This document shows positions 5,727 to 7,427 of a stretch of DNA of 7,427 nucleotides, piece after piece. Every line of letters begins with the position of its first letter. Position 1 is the stretch's first letter. The translations under genes were made by a program, and so were the position numbers. The notes beneath the pieces are model-generated. The model saw only the letters and a list, made by a program, of their open reading frames with translations. It searched no databases and had not been told where the DNA came from. The stretch is from positions 1 to 7,427 of the forward strand of contig DATCEH010000110.1 in the NCBI GenBank assembly GCA_036510225.1, given 5' to 3'. Source of the stretch: Palsa-513 sp036510225. Its GTDB lineage: Bacteria > Actinomycetota > Thermoleophilia > Solirubrobacterales > Solirubrobacteraceae.

Positions 5727-7427
5727 TCAGCGCCCACCTGGAGCGCCGAGCCGGTCAGCCCGGGAACGGGCCGGGGCGGAGTTTCCGCTGATGTCCACGG
5801 CACCGGAGACCTGGTTTCCGAGCGCGACCAAGCCGTTGTTGTTGTCGTGGACCAGCACGGAGCCGCCGATCCGATTGCCGGCGCACTCGTCGCCCGGATC
5901 GCCGACCACGACGAGGCCCGTCGCGTCGCTCACCGTGACCGTCCCGGAGACGGTGCTCGCGCAGAGGCGGAAGCCAGCGGTTCCGCTGGCGCTGATCGCG
6001 CCGCTGATCGTCGAGTTCTCGATGTCGACCGCGGCTCCCCCGTGGATCAGGACGCTTCCGCTGATCTGCGCGCCGGAGAGGCAGGTAGCACCCGGTCCGA
6101 CAGTCAGCGAGCCGTGGCTGCCCGTGACGGTCGTCGCGCAGGTGACGGTGACGGTCGCCGGCGTCGCCGAGGTCGACCCGAGGAAGTTCGCATCGCCGCC
6201 GTAGACGGCGACCACGCTGTGGCTGCCGGCGCCGAGGCCCGCGGTCGTGAAGCTGGCCGTCCCGCCGGAGAGCGGCACCGTGGCGACCGGCGTGGTGCCC
6301 CCGTCGAGGAAGAAGCCGACCGATCCGGTCGGGGTCGTGCCGCTCCCGTTGGGCTGGGCGGGCACGACAGTCGCCGTGAACGTGATCGCGCTCCCGAAGC
6401 TCGCGGTCGACGGCACCGCCACGACGCTGGTCGTCGTCGGCGCCCGGCCCACCTGCACCGAGGCCGTCGCCGCGCCGCCGGTGCCTCCGTTGGTCGAGGT
6501 CACCGCGGATGTCGTGTTGTTCTGCGTCCCGAGGCTGACGGCCGTCACGTTGACCGAGAACGTGCAGCTGCCGGCGGCCGGCAGCGTCGCTCCGGAGAGG
6601 CTGATCGCTCCTCCTGCGGCGGGAGCGGAGATCGAGCCGCCGCCACAGCTACCGGTGATGCCGTTCGGCGAAGCGATCACGAGCCCGGACGGCAGCGTGT
6701 CGGTGAAGCCGACGCCGCTCAGCGCGGTCCCGCTGTTCGGGTTCGACACGGTGAAGGTCAGTGACGTCGTGGCGCCGAACGCCACGGTCGGACCTCCGAA
6801 CGCCTTTGCGATCGTCGGCGGGCCGACGACGGTCAGAGACGCCGTGCCGGCGCTTCCCGTACCGCCGTTCGTCGACGACGCCGTGACCGAGTTCAGCTGC
6901 GTCCCGGACGCGGTTCCCGTGACATTCACCGAGAGGCTGCACGTCGCGCCGGCGGCGAGGGCCGCCCCCGTCAGTGTGACCCCGCTAGATCCACCAGCAG
7001 CGCTGATCGTCCCGCCGCCGCATACGCCGGTCAACCCGTTGGGGCTGGCCACGGCGAGGCCGGCGGGGAGCGTGTCCGCGAAGCCGACCCCGCTGAGGCC
7101 GACGGTCGTGTTCGGGTTGCTGAGCGTGAACGTGAGGCTCGTCGATCCGTGTAGCGGGATCGAAGCCGCGCCGAACGCCTTCGTGATCTGCGGCGGCGCG
7201 ACCACCGTGATCGACGCGGTCGCCGTGTTGCCGCTCCCGGCCGTCGTCGACGTCACGCTCACCGAGTTGTTCTTCACCCCGGCAGACGTCCCCGTCACGC
7301 TGACCGAGAACGTGAAACTCGCCGCGCCCGCCAGCGTGCCCCCACTCAAGCTGACCGAACCCGAACCCGCAGTCGCCGTGATCGACCCACCACCACACGA
7401 CCCCGTCAAACCATTCGGACTCGACAC
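5727..7427 (-). CDS. Secreted repeat protein: DUF11/DUF7933-like repeats, Ig-like domain, beta-helix tail (5' end outside window)
   Basis: 566 residues are visible, and the frame runs off the right edge. GTG at the edge lies inside a repeat, so it is not the start. Residues 1-76 are a partial repeat. Residues 77-201 and 202-326 are two full repeats of exactly 125 residues sharing PPxIxKAFG, SLTFTxSNPN, LSGVGF, DTLPxGL, ASPNGxTG and CGGG. This matches the DUF11-like (DUF7933) modules of bacterial surface proteins. Residues 327-428 form a bacterial Ig-like domain (TTTSVVAVPS to SVVAVYGGDANFLGS). Residues 429-551 contain short rungs such as ISGSVLIHGG, ISGAISASG and VSGTVTVSDA, suggesting a right-handed beta-helix with several Cys. 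The composition (Gly, Ser, Thr, Ala, Val; few charges) fits an extracellular adhesin-like or structural protein. No LPXTG or membrane segment ends the protein, so any anchoring must be N-terminal or non-covalent. The gene lies 132 bases upstream of the hydrogenase gene on the same strand; a functional link is not indicated. Confidence 0.88.
   Translation of the reverse strand: MSSPNGLTGSCGGGSITATAGSGSVSLSGGTLAGAASFTFSVSVTGTSAGVKNNSVSVTSTTAGSGNTATASITVVAPPQITKAFGAASIPLHGSTSLTFTLSNPNTTVGLSGVGFADTLPAGLAVASPNGLTGVCGGGTISAAGGSSGVTLTGAALAAGATCSLSVNVTGTASGTQLNSVTASSTNGGTGSAGTASLTVVGPPTIAKAFGGPTVAFGATTSLTFTVSNPNSGTALSGVGFTDTLPSGLVIASPNGITGSCGGGSISAPAAGGAISLSGATLPAAGSCTFSVNVTAVSLGTQNNTTSAVTSTNGGTGGAATASVQVGRAPTTTSVVAVPSTASFGSAITFTATVVPAQPNGSGTTPTGSVGFFLDGGTTPVATVPLSGGTASFTTAGLGAGSHSVVAVYGGDANFLGSTSATPATVTVTCATTVTGSHGSLTVGPGATCLSGAQISGSVLIHGGAAVDIENSTISGAISASGTAGFRLCASTVSGTVTVSDATGLVVVGDPGDECAGNRIGGSVLVHDNNNGLVALGNQVSGAVDISGNSAPARSRADRLGAPGGR
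6450..6824 (-). repeat. 125-residue module (second full copy)
   Basis: This 375-base unit encodes residues 202-326 of the visible protein and aligns without length change to the unit at 6825-7199. It has two Cys, in GSCGGG and GSCTFS, that could form a disulfide in the extracellular domain. The two copies differ at many codons, so the duplication is not recent. Confidence 0.75.
6825..7199 (-). repeat. 125-residue module (first full copy)
   Basis: This 375-base unit encodes residues 77-201 of the visible protein. It carries the same PPxIxKAFG opening, SPNGLTG and CGGG landmarks, and the same Cys pair (GVCGGG and ATCSLS). A further partial copy continues to the window edge (7200-7427), so at least three modules are present in the gene. 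Confidence 0.75.

Noticed and set aside
5727..5790. A cell-wall sorting signal at the end of the repeat protein
   Set aside because: The last residues are Arg/Gly/Pro-rich, with no LPXTG-like motif and no hydrophobic segment.

Overview
The window is high-GC actinobacterial DNA, most likely from the class Thermoleophilia (Solirubrobacterales or relatives). The main lineage clue is the short exported protein at 1486-2073. Its N-terminus (SYANVVATLALF, then LGGTSYA, then VGSRQLKPSAVTPSKL) belongs to a family I associate with that class. Strong G/C bias at third codon positions leaves long empty reading frames opposite most genes, and these are not annotated.

Layout from left to right: (1) 1-279, plus strand, the C-terminal end of a probable TetR-type repressor. 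(2) 395-1402, minus strand, a divergent dihydropteroate synthase (folP). (3) 1486-2073, plus strand, a small exported protein that appears to be read from a leaderless transcript. (4) 2200-4455, minus strand, a 751-residue PAS-PAS-GGDEF-EAL cyclic-di-GMP enzyme with both catalytic sites and the inhibitory RxxD site intact. (5) 4503-5594, minus strand, the small (iron-sulfur) subunit of an actinobacterial-type, group 1h-like [NiFe] hydrogenase. (6) 5727 to the right edge, minus strand, the C-terminal two thirds or so of a secreted repeat protein: DUF11/DUF7933-like repeats of 125 residues, one bacterial Ig-like domain and a beta-helix-like tail.

The most interesting region is 2200-5696. The hydrogenase small-subunit gene has its own AT-rich promoter with a perfect TATAAT. 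It is followed, after 47 bases, by the cyclic-di-GMP gene rather than by the expected catalytic large subunit (hhyL), of which there is no trace in the window. The two genes lie on one strand and may share a transcript. The hydrogenase subunit also carries Arg at the position where [NiFe] hydrogenases usually have the His ligand of the distal iron-sulfur cluster. A redox or H2 signal feeding into cyclic-di-GMP is a reasonable hypothesis but is not shown by the sequence. The other genes look like unrelated single transcription units, and several intergenic inverted repeats may act as terminators or operators.

There are no tRNA or rRNA genes, CRISPR arrays, transposases or attachment sites that I can recognise. 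No gene-free stretch exceeds about 135 bases.
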